From positions 186,001 through 250,000 of the forward strand of contig JBMNOP010000001.1 in assembly GCA_050943135.1 (NCBI GenBank): 64,000 nucleotides of DNA, in the 5' to 3' direction. Made by a program: the position numbers and the translations under genes. Source of the DNA: RUG695 sp050943135. Lineage in GTDB: Bacteria > Planctomycetota > Planctomycetia > Pirellulales > Thermoguttaceae. This document shows, in pieces, positions 26,160 to 34,902 of the stretch. The notes under the pieces were generated by a model. It was not told the DNA's origin. It worked only from the letters and a program-made list of their open reading frames with translations, and searched no databases. Positions within the stretch are counted from its first letter, which is position 1, and the number at the start of each line of letters is the position of its first letter.

Positions 26160-28340
26160 GTGAAACGTATCAACCTGTCGTTAAAGTCGGCGCTTCTGTT
26201 TTTTGTGCTCGCAGCCGTTGCCGCGCCACTTTTTGCCGAGGAAGGTCGGCCGAACATCGATTATTATCTTTCCCCCGCCGGCAACGATGCCGCCGACGGT
26301 TCGCCCGGTTCGCCGTTTTGTACGCTCGCCCGGGCCCGCGACCAGATTCGCGCCGATAAAGACGCGGGGAAAGACGCGCTTTGGACTGTTCATGTCGGGG
26401 CGGGCGTCTATTCCGTGACCGAACCGATTCTCTTCGGCCCGCAAGACAGCGGTAAGTCGGATGCGCCGATCGTCTACCGCGGGGAACCGGGCCCCGAGGG
26501 GGAACTCCCCCTCTTTTCGGGCGGAATCGAGATCACCGGCTGGCGCGACGAGGGGGGCGGGGTTTGGTCGGCCGACCTTCCGACCGAAAATGGTGTACCG
26601 CTCTACTTCGAACAGCTTTTCGTGGGGGATCATCGGGGGGCGCGCGCTCGGGAACCGAACGAAGGTTTTCTGAAGGTCGTCTCCGGCCATGACGAAAACC
26701 CGGTCAACCGCGAAAAGAATATTTATCCGAAAACGACGAATCAGTCGGTGACCGCCGAAGCGGGGGCCCTCGACTTTATGAAAGACGTTCCGGTCGAAGA
26801 GCTCCGGTTTGCTCAGGCGATTGTCCACCACCATTGGAACACATCGCATCGAATTATCCTCGGCATTGACACCGAAAAGAGTGAAATCGCGCTCAAAGGG
26901 TTACCGCAACCGTATCATAACCGTTGGCAAAAAGATTCGCTCTTAGAAATCGTGAATGTCCGCACCGCGTTCGACGTGCCGGGCGAATGGTTCTACGACG
27001 GCCTCGGTGGGAAGGTCCTCTACCGTCCCCTGCCGGGCGAAACGCTCGAAAACACCAAGTTTGTCGTACCTCGTGCCGGACTTGTCCGCGCTCTCTCCTT
27101 CTTGGGAGAGGTTGCGCCCAAAGAAGAAGGGAAAGAGCCGGAGGCGCGGCCGGTGTCGGATATCACTTTCGAAAACCTGGCGTTTTCTTTTTTCGATACT
27201 CCCCGCCGCCGGAACCTGATGCAAGATGCCGAACTCGATCCGGCGGTGACCGGTCCGCTCGATCGGCCCGGTCCGTCACAGTTTAACGCGGCGCAGGCGG
27301 CTATGTTCCTCGACTGTACGCTCGGCGCCAATTATGCCGAACGAATTGTTTTCTGCGGCTGTCGGGTCTCTCACACCGGAGAATATGCCGTACGCTTTTC
27401 GAATGTGCGCGGTTGCCGCATCGAGCGAAGCGAATTGAGCGATCTGGGAGGGGGCGGAATCATCATTGTCGGTTCCGGCGGTTCGAGCGAAGATTCGCCA
27501 GGCTTTTCGAACTACAACGTGATTCGAAACAACCGAATCCGCGAAGGGGGGCGGTTCCACGCTTCTGCGGTCGGTATCCTGCTCGGGAACTGTGCTCACG
27601 ACAACGCAGTTGAGCATAACGAGATCGAAGACTTCTACTACACCGGGGTTTCGGTCGGCTGGACCTGGGGATATAAGGGGGGAAGCACGTTCCGGAACCG
27701 GATCGAGTACAACATCATCCGTAAGATCGGGCAAGGGGCTCTCGCCGACATGGGGGGCGTCTATACCCTTGGTACTCTCCACGGAACGCGCGTCTGTAAC
27801 AATGTGATCTACGATGTGAAGTCGAACTCGTACGGCGGCTGGGGACTCTATACCGACGAGGGTTCCGAAGGGGTTCTGATGGAAAATAACCTCGTGTATA
27901 ACACAACCGACGGCTCGTTCCATCAACATTACGGGCGCGGGAACATTGTGCGCAATAACATCTTGGTCAACAGCACCCCCTATCAGGTGGTCGCCTCACG
28001 CATTGAGCCGCACCGCTCGTTCACTTTCGAAAATAATATCGTCGTCTGGGCCGAAGGCCGGGCGTTCGGCCATCGGTTCGAAAAGGTGGATAAATTGGTG
28101 CGAAACAACCTCTGGTTCTGTACCACCGGTCCGGCCATGTTCGGTGACGAGGGGGATAAAACTTACGAAGAGATGAAAGTGCTCGGGTTCGATGAAGGGG
28201 GTATTTGCGCCGATCCGCTCTTTGTCGATCCCGAAGCCGGGGATTACCGCCTGAGGCCCGATTCCCCGGCCCTGAATATTGGGTTTGTCCCGTTTGATTA
28301 TTCCAAGGCCGGTTGCGAAAAGACCGATTGCGAACCATGA
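26160..28340 (+). CDS. Secreted right-handed parallel beta-helix protein
   Basis: 726 residues. Signal peptide (KRINLSLKSALLFFVLAAVAAPLFA, cut near residue 26), then DYYLSPAGNDAADGSPGSPF, the usual start of planctomycete and Bacteroidota beta-helix (pectate-lyase-like, DUF1565-type) proteins. Central and C-terminal rungs show repeated Asn-rich strands (VIRNNRIREGG, AVEHNEIEDF, RIEYNIIRKIG, VCNNVIYDV, LMENNLVYNT). It probably acts on a polysaccharide outside the cytoplasm; catalytic residues cannot be assigned. GTG at 26160 is preferred over the ATG at 26133 because GGAGGG lies 7 bases upstream and it places the basic residues of the signal peptide at the N-terminus. The stop overlaps the next start (ATGA). 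Confidence 0.88.
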   Translation: MKRINLSLKSALLFFVLAAVAAPLFAEEGRPNIDYYLSPAGNDAADGSPGSPFCTLARARDQIRADKDAGKDALWTVHVGAGVYSVTEPILFGPQDSGKSDAPIVYRGEPGPEGELPLFSGGIEITGWRDEGGGVWSADLPTENGVPLYFEQLFVGDHRGARAREPNEGFLKVVSGHDENPVNREKNIYPKTTNQSVTAEAGALDFMKDVPVEELRFAQAIVHHHWNTSHRIILGIDTEKSEIALKGLPQPYHNRWQKDSLLEIVNVRTAFDVPGEWFYDGLGGKVLYRPLPGETLENTKFVVPRAGLVRALSFLGEVAPKEEGKEPEARPVSDITFENLAFSFFDTPRRRNLMQDAELDPAVTGPLDRPGPSQFNAAQAAMFLDCTLGANYAERIVFCGCRVSHTGEYAVRFSNVRGCRIERSELSDLGGGGIIIVGSGGSSEDSPGFSNYNVIRNNRIREGGRFHASAVGILLGNCAHDNAVEHNEIEDFYYTGVSVGWTWGYKGGSTFRNRIEYNIIRKIGQGALADMGGVYTLGTLHGTRVCNNVIYDVKSNSYGGWGLYTDEGSEGVLMENNLVYNTTDGSFHQHYGRGNIVRNNILVNSTPYQVVASRIEPHRSFTFENNIVVWAEGRAFGHRFEKVDKLVRNNLWFCTTGPAMFGDEGDKTYEEMKVLGFDEGGICADPLFVDPEAGDYRLRPDSPALNIGFVPFDYSKAGCEKTDCEP

Positions 28341-29971
28341 AGGTCAGGCTTCGCCTTTACAGCGTCGAGCCCGGCGGCTCGGTTTATCGCAAGACGAACG
28401 ACCTCGAGTGTGAACCGGGCCGTCTTGCCGAGATTCTCTGCCGGCTCTCGATTCCGCTCGCCTATCCTTGTGGCGGGACCGGCCGATGCGGTCGGTGCCG
28501 GGTTCGGCTCCTGAAGAAGTCGGATCCGCTCTACGCGGCGTGGACGCGGCGGAAAGCCCCCCGGATCGACGAAGTCGCCCGGATACCGACTCTTCCCGCC
28601 TGCCAAACCTTCCTCGACGAGTCGGCGCTTCTCTTTCTACCGCCGTGTAGCGAGGTCTCTTCCGTTTCGTCGGTCAGGTTTGCCGCACAGAGCGCGGCCG
28701 GACGTCGGTATGCCCTGGCCGTCGATCTGGGATCGACGAATATCGACGGGGTTCTTATCGATCTCGAGACGGGGAACGTTTCCCCTTCCTGTTCGGTGCG
28801 CAATCCTCAAACGGCGTACGGCTCAGACATCGTCAGTCGACTCGGTGCGATTGCCGGGAACAGGAAACTTGCCGAGGAATGCCGTCTTAAGACGCATCGG
28901 GCGCTCGACGGGCTGGTACGTCGACTTGTCGACACCGAAGAAATTCCGGAAACCGCGCGCACGTCGGCGGTAACCTCGGCGGTCGTCGCCGGGAACAGTG
29001 TGGTGACAAGCCTCTTTCTCGGCGTCGAAACCGATCCGATGACGGTTCCCCCCTACGAACCCGCGTCGCTCGATTTTGCGCCGTGTCCCGCTTCGTCCTG
29101 CATGTTTCCCATAGCCGACGGGGGAACGCTGACCCCGGTTCCGCTCCTCTCCGGCCTGATCGGCGGCGACCTGACCGCAGGCATCTTTGCTCTACAGACG
29201 AATCCGGAATACGGCTTTTCGTTCGGAGAGGAGGGCCCGGAACTTTTGCTCGATGTCGGCACGAACAGCGAAATGCTCCTCTTTACGGAGGGAAAAATCT
29301 ACGCCACACAGACCGCCGCCGGTCCGGTCTTCGAAGGGGAATCGATCGGTTGCGGTTCGCGTGCCGCGCCCAACGCCGTGATGCGCCTGCGGATCGAAGG
29401 GGGGGAACCGCTTTCGGCCCTGAGCCGCGACGAGGCGACCGCGCGCATTCGCCCGGAAAGATTCGACCCGGCATCGGCCGAGCCGCTTTGCGGTCTGGCC
29501 GGCTCGGCGGTAATCGATTTGGTCGCGGAACTCCTTCGTACCGGCGACCTGAGTCTTTCGGGAAAACTTAACGCGCCGATCCCGATCACGCCTGAAATTT
29601 CATTTTCGAAAAAGGATGTTCGCCAAGTTCAGTTGGCGGTCGGCGCGATTCGGGCCGGGCTCAACGTCCTTCTCGAGTCGGCAGGGGTTTCGTGGCGAGA
29701 TCTGAAACGGCTCTTTCTTTCCGGCGGATTGGGGTGCGGGATCGACTTTGTTGCCGCCGGGCGGGTCGGCCTCTTTTCCGAAGAGTTGTTACCCGAACGC
29801 GGGCTGGCATGCGGCAACACCTCGCTCCGGGGGGTCGTGGCCGCGGTCCGCCGCCCCGAACTGATCGAGACGGTCGCTCGGCTGCGCGAAAGAGTCTGCC
29901 GCGTACAGCTCGGGGGGAATCCTCGGTTCCGGGAAGAGTTTCTCGGAGCGATGACGTTTCCCGCACGGTAA
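28337..29971 (+). CDS. RACo/RamA-like corrinoid-protein reductive activator (2Fe-2S, ASKHA ATPase)
   Basis: 544 residues. N-terminal ferredoxin-like domain with Cys45-x5-Cys51-x2-Cys54 and Cys89, a 2Fe-2S arrangement. From about 124 there is an ASKHA ATPase fold of the DUF4445 family: phosphate-1 motif AVDLGSTN (128-135), then GGDLTAGI, LDVGTNSEM and FEGESIGCG. Family members (RACo, RamA) reduce inactive Co(II) corrinoid proteins in methyl-transfer pathways using ATP. No corrinoid protein or methyltransferase lies in the window, so its client is elsewhere. The ATG overlaps the stop of the beta-helix gene, giving an odd but clear translational coupling. Suggests anaerobic metabolism. Confidence 0.88.
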   Translation: MKVRLRLYSVEPGGSVYRKTNDLECEPGRLAEILCRLSIPLAYPCGGTGRCGRCRVRLLKKSDPLYAAWTRRKAPRIDEVARIPTLPACQTFLDESALLFLPPCSEVSSVSSVRFAAQSAAGRRYALAVDLGSTNIDGVLIDLETGNVSPSCSVRNPQTAYGSDIVSRLGAIAGNRKLAEECRLKTHRALDGLVRRLVDTEEIPETARTSAVTSAVVAGNSVVTSLFLGVETDPMTVPPYEPASLDFAPCPASSCMFPIADGGTLTPVPLLSGLIGGDLTAGIFALQTNPEYGFSFGEEGPELLLDVGTNSEMLLFTEGKIYATQTAAGPVFEGESIGCGSRAAPNAVMRLRIEGGEPLSALSRDEATARIRPERFDPASAEPLCGLAGSAVIDLVAELLRTGDLSLSGKLNAPIPITPEISFSKKDVRQVQLAVGAIRAGLNVLLESAGVSWRDLKRLFLSGGLGCGIDFVAAGRVGLFSEELLPERGLACGNTSLRGVVAAVRRPELIETVARLRERVCRVQLGGNPRFREEFLGAMTFPAR

Positions 29972-30019
29972 GATCCGACGTGGGTCGACGGCTCGTTATG
30001 CCTAATAAGGTGGATCCGT

Positions 30020-31216
30020 TTAAGGTGTCTCGATCACCTCTTCGGTGATCCGGCATCGGTAGTCGAGGAAGGTGGCCGTACCGTATGCCTCCGAGACCGA
30101 ACGGTTGAACTCGATTTCGGTTTTCAGTGCTTTGCCGCCGACCATGTCAAAACGGCAAGTTCCGGTAAAGAGACGTTCGGCCAGTTGCCCTTCCAGGTAA
30201 GGGTCGCCGATCAGTGAGGTTGGGATTGTTCGAACCTCGATCACCGCCAGGTCTCCGGCAACGTTCGTCAAAGTGAATTTGAGAATGGCGTTGATCGTCT
30301 TGACCGTCTTGTCCCGATTCCGAAGAAAGATCGTGTAGGGGAGCGTCCAGGTTTCCCCGACCGCTACCGCCTCGTCGGGGAAGGGGAAGAGTACGCGGGA
30401 ATCTTTCGGGTTTCCCCCATACTCTTGCATCATTTTTTCCTTTTCGGTCATCATGCCGAGCCGGTCGATCTTAAAGCGCGAGATCTCTTGTCCGACGGCC
30501 TTCTCGGTTCCGAAAACAGAAATTTCGGGGGGAACTTCGTCATCAACCCGACTGTCGTAGCGGATCGGGTCTTTCCCGGTCTCCTGCTGATCGAGAATCA
30601 TCTCATCGATAAAGTAGGTCACCGCCTCGACGTCGTCGGAGGTCTCGGCGGAATGGGAGTCGATGTGCCAACGGCGGACAATCTGCGAGACGGTTTCGAT
30701 CTCCGTCTCGAGTCCCGACATGAGTACCTTCTTGTGAACCCGGTGCACGACATTCCAGCGCATGTCCGAGTCGGGCTCAAACCGGTAACGGAGCAGATAG
30801 CGTTCGGTCTCTTCGTTTTTCCTGTCGACGATTTTCGGAGTAAAAAGGATGTCGGGCAAGCGGGTATATTTCTCTTGCGTCTCTTCGGAAACGTTCGCAG
30901 ATGTCTGGTTTGCAGCGTCTGCCCCGCCGGTTTCCTCGGTTTCCGGCTCTTTGGAATCGTCAAAAACGTCGCTAAACCGTTTGGTGGCGTCTCCCAGATC
31001 GCGCAGGTCGTCGGCCGAAAACGGGAACGCATCTTCGCTGTTCTCAGTGTCGGCTTCATCGTGCTCGACATTCGTCTCGGCCGGCGGGGGAGGAGTTTCG
31101 CCGTCGGAAGAGGTTTTTTCTCTGCCGCATCCGCAGAGAGGGTAAAGGAGGGCAACAAGGAGGACGAGCGCTGCCGCGCGGCTTCGGTAAGTCGGAAAGT
31201 GGTCCGGGATCGTCAT
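30020..31216 (-). CDS. Predicted lipoprotein of unknown function
   Basis: 398 residues. A hydrophobic signal (AAALVLLVALLYPL) leads to a lipobox-like LCGC with the likely lipidated Cys30. An acidic, Pro/Glu/Asp-rich linker runs to about 125. The rest looks like a beta-rich domain (RYLLRYRFEPDSDMRW, GETWTLPYTIFL, LAVIEVRTIP). It resembles planctomycete lipoproteins of the DUF6263 kind, but I am not certain. The gene converges on the RACo-like gene with 48 bases between. Confidence 0.7.
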   Translation of the reverse strand: MTIPDHFPTYRSRAAALVLLVALLYPLCGCGREKTSSDGETPPPPAETNVEHDEADTENSEDAFPFSADDLRDLGDATKRFSDVFDDSKEPETEETGGADAANQTSANVSEETQEKYTRLPDILFTPKIVDRKNEETERYLLRYRFEPDSDMRWNVVHRVHKKVLMSGLETEIETVSQIVRRWHIDSHSAETSDDVEAVTYFIDEMILDQQETGKDPIRYDSRVDDEVPPEISVFGTEKAVGQEISRFKIDRLGMMTEKEKMMQEYGGNPKDSRVLFPFPDEAVAVGETWTLPYTIFLRNRDKTVKTINAILKFTLTNVAGDLAVIEVRTIPTSLIGDPYLEGQLAERLFTGTCRFDMVGGKALKTEIEFNRSVSEAYGTATFLDYRCRITEEVIETP

Positions 31217-32180
31217 CGGAATTTTTACTCTATAGTGATGTGGCCCGGTTTTTCCGGCAAGTAAACGGGGTGGGTCATAGGGCGCTTCCCCAATATTATT
31301 CCCGGCAACTCCCCTCTGTCAAGCTATGGGCGAATCTCCTTCCCAACGGCTGACTTGGGCGAAGAATAGATCTGCGGGAAAACGGTAATTCAGCGTGCTA
31401 CGGGGCGATTCCCTTTTCCCCCCACGCTTGGGGGAGGGGAAACCGAAGAGCCTTCATCATATCGAGTGTCCCACACGACGCAAACCGGTGAGTTTCGGCA
31501 GTCGATTCCTTGGCCGATCGCCTCGGCGGTTAAGGGCGCCCCTTGATCGATAGAATCGTGTCATGCTCCCTGTCGCCGGTCGTAAAAGCCGCTTTACGGT
31601 CGAAGCCGTTCTTCCTCAACCATTCTTTCATCTCGGTGGGTTTGGGATTTTGATCCAAATTCCGGCTGTCAAGCGGTATCGGGATCTCTCTTCCGCAATG
31701 GCCGAGAACAGATAGAAATCCGCGCCGTTTTTCGACGGTGGAAGAAAATATTCCCTTCTTCACCGGCACCGTAATTCGGGTTGGCTCTCAAAGCGATGAG
31801 CGTTTTGAAGTTCTCGAACAGGTTATCACCTACCCGGTTGCCGCGCTCACCCGCCCATGGGGAAACAGGCGATTCAATATCGTCAATCTTGTTGGGTCGA
31901 CGAAGCCGATTCCGCTGCGCGCGGTTGTTGCACTCTGTTTTATCCGCAGACCATTGGTGGGGAATCGTTTCTCTTCGACGTATTATCTTTCGTATGGCCG
32001 TTAAGTTGTTCCTGACGGGTGGTTCGCGGGCCCCCGCGTCCATCACTGCGTTTTATTTCGAGTCCGGAACCCGGGCAATTACTCGAATTTTCCCACGTCA
32101 ATCGATTTGATGGCCTGGACGAAACGGCAAGTCAGGGTACAATAGCAAATGGGCTATTGCAACAGACAGAAAGGGTGATT
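31217..32180. other. Long intergenic region with one marginal small frame
   Basis: About 960 bases between the lipoprotein gene and clpC. The only frame with a protein-like look is 31530-31769 on the minus strand (79 codons; MKEWLRKNGFDRKAAFTTG near its end). It lacks a ribosome-binding site and matches no family I know, so it is not called as a gene. A short inverted repeat AATAGC...GCTATT (32141-32158) sits just after a TACAAT box (32138-32143) upstream of clpC and could be an operator; no good -35 accompanies it. Confidence 0.45.
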
Positions 32181-34811
32181 ATGGCTTACGAACGAAGGTT
32201 TACAGACCGTGCGCGGAAGGTGATGCAACTTGCGAACCAGGAAGCGCAGCGGTTCAATCACGAATATATCGGCACGGAACATCTTCTGCTCGGCTTGATC
32301 AAAGAGGGAAGCGGTGTTGCGGCTACCGTTCTGAACGAATTGGGGGTCGATCTTCGCAAAATTCGCATAGAAATCGAAAAACTTGTTCGAAACGGACCCG
32401 ATCTGGCAATGATGGGGCATCGGCCTCAGACACCGCGTGCCAAAAAGGTCATTGAGTTCGCCATCGACGAAGCCCGTGCGCTCGGGCAGGTTCATATCGG
32501 CACCGAGCATCTCCTTCTCGGCCTGCTCCGGGAACAAGAAGGCGTGGCCGCTCAGGTTTTGATGAATATCGGCCTGAAACTCGGCGATGTACGCGCTGCC
32601 ATCATGAGCCGCCTCGACGACGGCGAAGAGTCGCAAGACGGCACCTTCCCTAAATCGGGGTTGGGGAGTGATGCTATCGGCCCCGGGGGTTCGAGCAGCG
32701 AAGGGGCGGAATCGCGCGGGCCGGGGAAATCAAAAACACCCGCGCTCGACAGTTTCGGCCGTGACCTGACGGAACTCGCCCGCCAAAAAAAGCTCGATCC
32801 GGTCATCGGTCGCGAAGACGAAATCGAACGGACGATGCAGATCCTCTCCCGCCGAACCAAGAACAACCCCGTTCTTCTGGGAGAGGCCGGCGTTGGTAAA
32901 ACCGCTGTCGTCGAAGGGTTTGCGCAGCGGGTTGTCGAAGGGAATGTTCCGGAACTCCTTCTCAACAAGCGGATCGTCGTCCTCGACCTGGCGATGATGG
33001 TTGCCGGTACCAAGTACCGCGGCCAGTTTGAAGAGCGGATCAAAGCCTTGATGAACGAGGTTCGGCGGACGAAAAATACGATCCTCTTCATCGACGAACT
33101 CCATACCCTGGTCGGCGCCGGCGGCGCCGAAGGGGCGATCGACGCGGCCAATGTTCTGAAACCTTCCCTCTCGCGGGGGGAGATCCAGATCATCGGCGCG
33201 ACGACCCTCGACGAATACCGCAAGTTCATCGAAAAGGATAGTGCGCTCGAACGCCGGTTCCAGATCGTTATGGTGAATGAGCCTTCCGCCGAAGAGACTT
33301 TCCAAATTCTTCGCGGAATTCGGGAACGTTACGAGAGCCACCATCACGTCAATATCCTCGACTCGGCCCTGCGTGCGGCGACCGATCTTTCCGAACGATA
33401 TATTACCGGAAGGTCTCTTCCCGACAAGGCGATCGACGTGATCGACGAGGCGGGTGCGCGTATCCACCTCAAAACGATGACCCGTCCGCCCGATCTCAAA
33501 GATATCGACAGCCAAATGCAGGAGCTCCAGCAACAGAAAGACTCGGCTGTCAAACAGCAGGATTTCGAGTCGGCCGCAACGATTCGCGATAAGATCGAAC
33601 AGTTCCAGGAACGGAAAGTCCGTATCCTGAACGAGTGGCGCAACCGGCAGGAACAGGCCAGCGGCACGGTCGATGACCACGTGATTGCCGAAGTGGTCTC
33701 GAAGATGACGGGTGTTCCGCTTACGCGGATGTCGACCGAAGATTCGAAACGCCTGATGGATATGGAAAAAGAAATCCACAAGCGTGTGATCAGCCAGAAC
33801 GAGGCCATCGAGGCGATATCGAAAGCGGTTCGCCGCAGTCGGAGCGGGATCCAGGATCCCCGCCGCCCGATCGGGTCGTTTATCTTCGCCGGGCCGACCG
33901 GTGTCGGGAAAACGCTCCTGGCCAAGGCACTTGCCGAATTTATGTTCGGCAACGAAGATGCCCTGGTCACGATCGACATGAGCGAGTTTATGGAGAAGCA
34001 CGCGGTCAGCCGTCTGGTCGGCGCCCCTCCGGGATACGTCGGGCACGACGAGGGCGGCCAGCTGACCGAAAAGATCCGCCGTCGTCCGTATTCGGTCGTT
34101 CTGCTCGACGAGATCGAAAAGGCGCACCCCGATATTTTCAATATCCTCTTGCAGGTGTTGGAAGAGGGCCGTCTGACCGACAGTTTCGGTCGAAGCGTCG
34201 ATTTCAGGAACACGATCCTGATCCTGACGACCAACGCCGGTGCCGACGCGATCAAAAACGAGTCGGCGTTCGGTTTTCAGCGACCCGAAGACGATTCCTC
34301 GTACCTGAGCATGAAACAACGTGTCAACGAGCACATCGAACGTGTTTTTCGTCCCGAGTTCATCAACCGGTTCAACGACATCATCGTTTTCCGCCACCTG
34401 AACGAGAAAGACCTCGAAGATGTCGTTGACCTCGAATTGAAAAAGCTCCGTCAGCGTTTGGTCGAAAAGCAGCTCTGCCTCTTCCTGACCGACGAAGCCA
34501 AGAAGCTGATCGTTAAACGGGGGAGCAACCTCGATTATGGGGCGCGTCCTTTGCGCCGGGCGATCGAAAGCAACCTCGAAGATCCGCTCGCCGAAGAAAT
34601 TCTCAAAGGGGAGTTCAACGGGAAAGACGTCATCTACGTCGATGTCAAAAAGGTGGGAGACAAGAAACAGCTCTTCTTCACCGGAAAAATGCTCAACGAG
34701 TTAACCGACGAGCAGCGCCAATGCGGGGATATTCAAAGCTTTCTTCCCCCCGAGCCTTCCCCCGCTGCGGCGGCGGTAGAGACGCAAACGCCTGCCACGG
34801 CGGTCGAGTGA
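32181..34811 (+). CDS. clpC: ATP-dependent Clp protease ATP-binding subunit ClpC
   Basis: 876 residues. HSP100 unfoldase that feeds proteins to ClpP. Two Clp-N repeats (about 1-70 and 75-145, each with IGTEHLLLGL), a flexible linker, then AAA D1 with Walker A GEAGVGKT (234-241) and Walker B ILFIDELH (301-308). A UVR-type coiled-coil motif follows at about 450-485 (KQQDFESAATIRDKIEQF), then AAA D2 with GPTGVGKT near 573-580 and the C-terminal D2-small domain. The UVR motif and length separate ClpC from ClpB and ClpA. The ATG at 32181 is chosen because it matches the family start (AYERRFTDRARKVM); the open frame upstream is spurious. No clpP or mcsAB lies next to it. Confidence 0.95.
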   Translation: MAYERRFTDRARKVMQLANQEAQRFNHEYIGTEHLLLGLIKEGSGVAATVLNELGVDLRKIRIEIEKLVRNGPDLAMMGHRPQTPRAKKVIEFAIDEARALGQVHIGTEHLLLGLLREQEGVAAQVLMNIGLKLGDVRAAIMSRLDDGEESQDGTFPKSGLGSDAIGPGGSSSEGAESRGPGKSKTPALDSFGRDLTELARQKKLDPVIGREDEIERTMQILSRRTKNNPVLLGEAGVGKTAVVEGFAQRVVEGNVPELLLNKRIVVLDLAMMVAGTKYRGQFEERIKALMNEVRRTKNTILFIDELHTLVGAGGAEGAIDAANVLKPSLSRGEIQIIGATTLDEYRKFIEKDSALERRFQIVMVNEPSAEETFQILRGIRERYESHHHVNILDSALRAATDLSERYITGRSLPDKAIDVIDEAGARIHLKTMTRPPDLKDIDSQMQELQQQKDSAVKQQDFESAATIRDKIEQFQERKVRILNEWRNRQEQASGTVDDHVIAEVVSKMTGVPLTRMSTEDSKRLMDMEKEIHKRVISQNEAIEAISKAVRRSRSGIQDPRRPIGSFIFAGPTGVGKTLLAKALAEFMFGNEDALVTIDMSEFMEKHAVSRLVGAPPGYVGHDEGGQLTEKIRRRPYSVVLLDEIEKAHPDIFNILLQVLEEGRLTDSFGRSVDFRNTILILTTNAGADAIKNESAFGFQRPEDDSSYLSMKQRVNEHIERVFRPEFINRFNDIIVFRHLNEKDLEDVVDLELKKLRQRLVEKQLCLFLTDEAKKLIVKRGSNLDYGARPLRRAIESNLEDPLAEEILKGEFNGKDVIYVDVKKVGDKKQLFFTGKMLNELTDEQRQCGDIQSFLPPEPSPAAAAVETQTPATAVE

Positions 34812-34827
34812 CTTGATTTGAACTTCG

Positions 34828-34863
34828 ATTTCCCGCCTGTCTTCCGACAGGCGGGAAATTTTT
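34828..34863 (+). terminator. Intrinsic terminator after clpC
   Basis: Perfect 14-bp stem (34828-34841 with 34846-34859), a TTCC tetraloop and a following T-run make this a textbook rho-independent terminator. Confidence 0.95.
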
Positions 34864-34902
34864 AATCGTTTTTCGTGAATCGCAACGTCTATTGAGGGGA
34901 CT

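Noticed and set aside
31412..31443. C-rich/G-rich hairpin as a terminator
   Set aside because: Pairing is ambiguous, no U-tract follows, and no gene ends beside it.
32730..34397. 555-codon minus-strand frame opposite clpC
   Set aside because: Antisense shadow of a strongly conserved gene.
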